Shown here: positions 62,158 through 64,000 of the stretch, piece after piece
Numbering within the stretch: the stretch's first letter is position 1
Layout: each line of letters opens with the position of its first letter
From: Paludibacterium paludis
Lineage (GTDB): Bacteria > Pseudomonadota > Gammaproteobacteria > Burkholderiales > Chromobacteriaceae
NCBI RefSeq assembly: GCF_018802605.1
Contig: NZ_CP069161.1
Coordinates: forward strand, 3,782,001-3,846,000
Direction: 5' to 3'
DNA: 64,000 bases
Notes under the pieces: model-generated
Told to the model about the DNA's origin: nothing
Databases searched by the model: none
What the model saw: the letters and a program-made list of their open reading frames with translations, nothing else
Position numbers and translations under genes: made by a program

Positions 62158-64000
62158 TTACTTCTTGGCGTTGGTCACGGCGTCGGCAACGTGCTTCGGC
62201 GCCTCGGAGTAGTGCTTGAACTCCATGGAGTACGTAGCACGACCCTGAGTCAGCGAACGCAGCGTGGTCGAGTAACCGAACATTTCGGCCAACGGGACTT
62301 CGGCACGAATCTTCTTGCCGCCCAGGCCGTCGTCATCCATGCCTTGCACGATACCGCGGCGGGAGGACAGGTCGCCCATGACGTCGCCCATGTACTCTTC
62401 CGGGGTCTCGACTTCCACGGCCATCATCGGCTCGAGCAGAACCGCGCTGGCGCGGCGCATCGCTTCCTTGAACGCCATGGAACCGGCCAGTTCGAAGGCG
62501 ATTTGCGACGAGTCGACATCGTGGTAGGAACCGAAGGTCAGACGCACACGTACGTCCACCACCGGGTAGCCGGCGACAATACCGGTGGACAGGGTGTTCT
62601 GGATACCCTTGTCCACGGACGGGATGAATTCGCGCGGAATCACGCCGCCCTTGATTTCGTCCACGAACTCGTAACCACCACCTTCGCCCAGCGGCTCCAG
62701 GGTGATGACGCAGTGACCGTACTGCCCCTTACCGCCGGACTGCTTGACGTGCTTGGCTTCGACATCGGTAACGGTCTTGGTGACGGTTTCGCGGTAAGCA
62801 ACCTGCGGAGCGCCGACGTTGGCTTCCACGCCGAATTCACGGCGCATGCGGTCAACCAGAATTTCCAGGTGCAGTTCGCCCATACCGGAAATGATGGTCT
62901 GACCGGATTCTTCGTCGGTGCGCACGCGGAACGACGGGTCTTCCTTCGCCAGGCGGTTCAGGGCAACGCCCATCTTTTCCTGGTCGGCCTTGGTCTTCGG
63001 CTCAACGGCGACGTGAATCACCGGCTCCGGGAACTCCATGCGCTCGAGAATCAGCGGAGCGTCGGACGAACACAGGGTCTCACCGGTGGTCACTTCCTTC
63101 AGACCGATGGCGGCGGCGATGTCGCCGGCGCGAACTTCTTCGATCTCTTTACGCTCGTTGGCGTGCATCTGAACGATACGGCCGATACGCTCTTTCTTGC
63201 CCTTGACGGAGTTCAGGACGGAGTCGCCGGACTTCACCACGCCGGAATAGACGCGGAAGAAGGTCAGCTGACCGACGTACGGGTCGTTCATCAGCTTGAA
63301 CGCCAGTGCGGAGAACGGCTCGTCATCGGAGGCCTTGCGGACCGTCGGCGTGCCGTCTTCGTTCTCGCCCGGTACCGGGGGAACGTCGATCGGGCTCGGC
63401 AGCAGGTCGACAACGGCGTCCAGCATGCGCTGAACACCCTTGTTCTTGAACGCGGAGCCGCACAGCATCGGCTGGATTTCGCAACGCAGGGTACGCTGGC
63501 GCAGACCGTAAACAATTTCCTCTTCGGTGAGCTCACCGGTTTCGAGGTACTTGTTCATGGTGTCTTCGTCGACTTCGGCGGCGGCCTCGACCATCTTCTC
63601 GCGCCATTCCTGGGCAACGGACACGAGCTCAGCCGGGATTTCGCCGTATTCGAACTTCATCCCCTGGGAAGCTTCGTCCCAGATGATGGACTTCATCTTC
63701 AGCAGGTCGACAACACCGGTAAAGCCGTCTTCGGCACCGACCGGAACCACGATGGGCACCGGATTGCCGCGCAGACGGGTCTTGACCTGTTCCACGGCGC
63801 GGAAGAAGTTGGCACCCTGACGGTCCATCTTGTTCACGAACGCGATACGCGGAACCTTGTACTTGTTGGCCTGACGCCATACGGTTTCCGACTGGGGCTG
63901 AACACCGCCCACCGCGCAGTAAACCATCACGGCGCCGTCCAGAACGCGCATGGAGCGCTCGACTTCAATAGTGAAGTCAACGTGTCCCGGGGTGTCGATG
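62158..64000 (-). CDS. fusA: Elongation factor G (5' part outside window)
   Basis: About 614 residues are visible; the start lies beyond the right edge. The visible part begins inside the GTPase domain (DTPGHVDFT, the G3 motif, at about 63955-64000) and has [10 protein letters not shown] (G4), then domains II-V ([45 protein letters not shown]). It drives translocation and ribosome recycling. It is followed 70 nt later by tuf across a GC-rich inverted repeat without a T-tract. Confidence 0.98.
   Translation of the reverse strand, partial: IDTPGHVDFTIEVERSMRVLDGAVMVYCAVGGVQPQSETVWRQANKYKVPRIAFVNKMDRQGANFFRAVEQVKTRLRGNPVPIVVPVGAEDGFTGVVDLLKMKSIIWDEASQGMKFEYGEIPAELVSVAQEWREKMVEAAAEVDEDTMNKYLETGELTEEEIVYGLRQRTLRCEIQPMLCGSAFKNKGVQRMLDAVVDLLPSPIDVPPVPGENEDGTPTVRKASDDEPFSALAFKLMNDPYVGQLTFFRVYSGVVKSGDSVLNSVKGKKERIGRIVQMHANERKEIEEVRAGDIAAAIGLKEVTTGETLCSSDAPLILERMEFPEPVIHVAVEPKTKADQEKMGVALNRLAKEDPSFRVRTDEESGQTIISGMGELHLEILVDRMRREFGVEANVGAPQVAYRETVTKTVTDVEAKHVKQSGGKGQYGHCVITLEPLGEGGGYEFVDEIKGGVIPREFIPSVDKGIQNTLSTGIVAGYPVVDVRVRLTFGSYHDVDSSQIAFELAGSMAFKEAMRRASAVLLEPMMAVEVETPEEYMGDVMGDLSSRRGIVQGMDDDGLGGKKIRAEVPLAEMFGYSTTLRSLTQGRATYSMEFKHYSEAPKHVADAVTNAKK

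Noticed and set aside
1..64000. CRISPR arrays, insertion sequences, integrases, tRNA or rRNA genes
   Set aside because: I looked for regularly spaced repeats, transposase motifs, attachment-site repeats and cloverleaf sequences and saw none.

Overview
The window (GC-rich, roughly 60-65% by eye) looks like a chromosome segment of a betaproteobacterium. The ribosomal protein and EF-Tu sequences, the order secY-infA-rpmJ, the miaB-phoH-ybeY-corC-lnt block and the two chemoreceptors fit Neisseriales, most plausibly the Chromobacteriaceae; the family assignment is inferred by eye, not by a search. Both ends cut genes: an NRPS on the left and fusA on the right. I found no IS element, prophage, CRISPR array, tRNA or rRNA.

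Left part (1-10.8 kb), accessory and mixed: the 3' end of a nonribosomal peptide synthetase (condensation, adenylation, carrier, terminal reductase); a ketosynthase remnant without its active-site half; a DnaQ-like exonuclease; an S4-domain pseudouridine synthase; a leucine-rich-repeat protein kinase; a glutathione S-transferase; a Nudix hydrolase; and a divergent SDR/LysR pair.

10.8-16.7 kb: a complete ribose uptake operon, read leftwards as rbsK-rbsD-rbsA-rbsC-rbsB followed by a Cra-like LacI repressor. 17.0-27.1 kb: a PAS-type sigma-54 activator gene faces a seven-gene leftward operon (acyl-CoA ligase, LivG, LivF, Liv binding protein, LivH, LivM, 3-hydroxybutyrate-oligomer hydrolase). The operon starts from a perfect -24/-12 promoter, beside a 28-bp near-palindrome that may bind the activator. 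I read this as a module for taking up and activating 3-hydroxybutyrate or another short-chain acid, and it is the best candidate here for an undescribed system.

27.3-37.7 kb: two orphan periplasmic binding proteins in one transcription unit, a secreted glucoamylase with a starch-binding domain, a secreted M1 aminopeptidase, an HDOD protein and an M13 metallopeptidase. 37.8-46.7 kb: a possible small RNA or leader, then miaB, then phoH-ybeY-corC-lnt, then two methyl-accepting chemotaxis proteins with different Cache sensors.

46.9-64 kb: the leftward str/S10/spc/alpha ribosomal superoperon, fusA(partial)-tuf-rpsJ-rplC through to rpoA-rplQ, with infA and a Cys-type rpmJ. Internal control sites can be seen: a strong terminator hairpin between rpsJ and rplC, promoter-like sites before rplN and rpsM, and a final terminator after rplQ.
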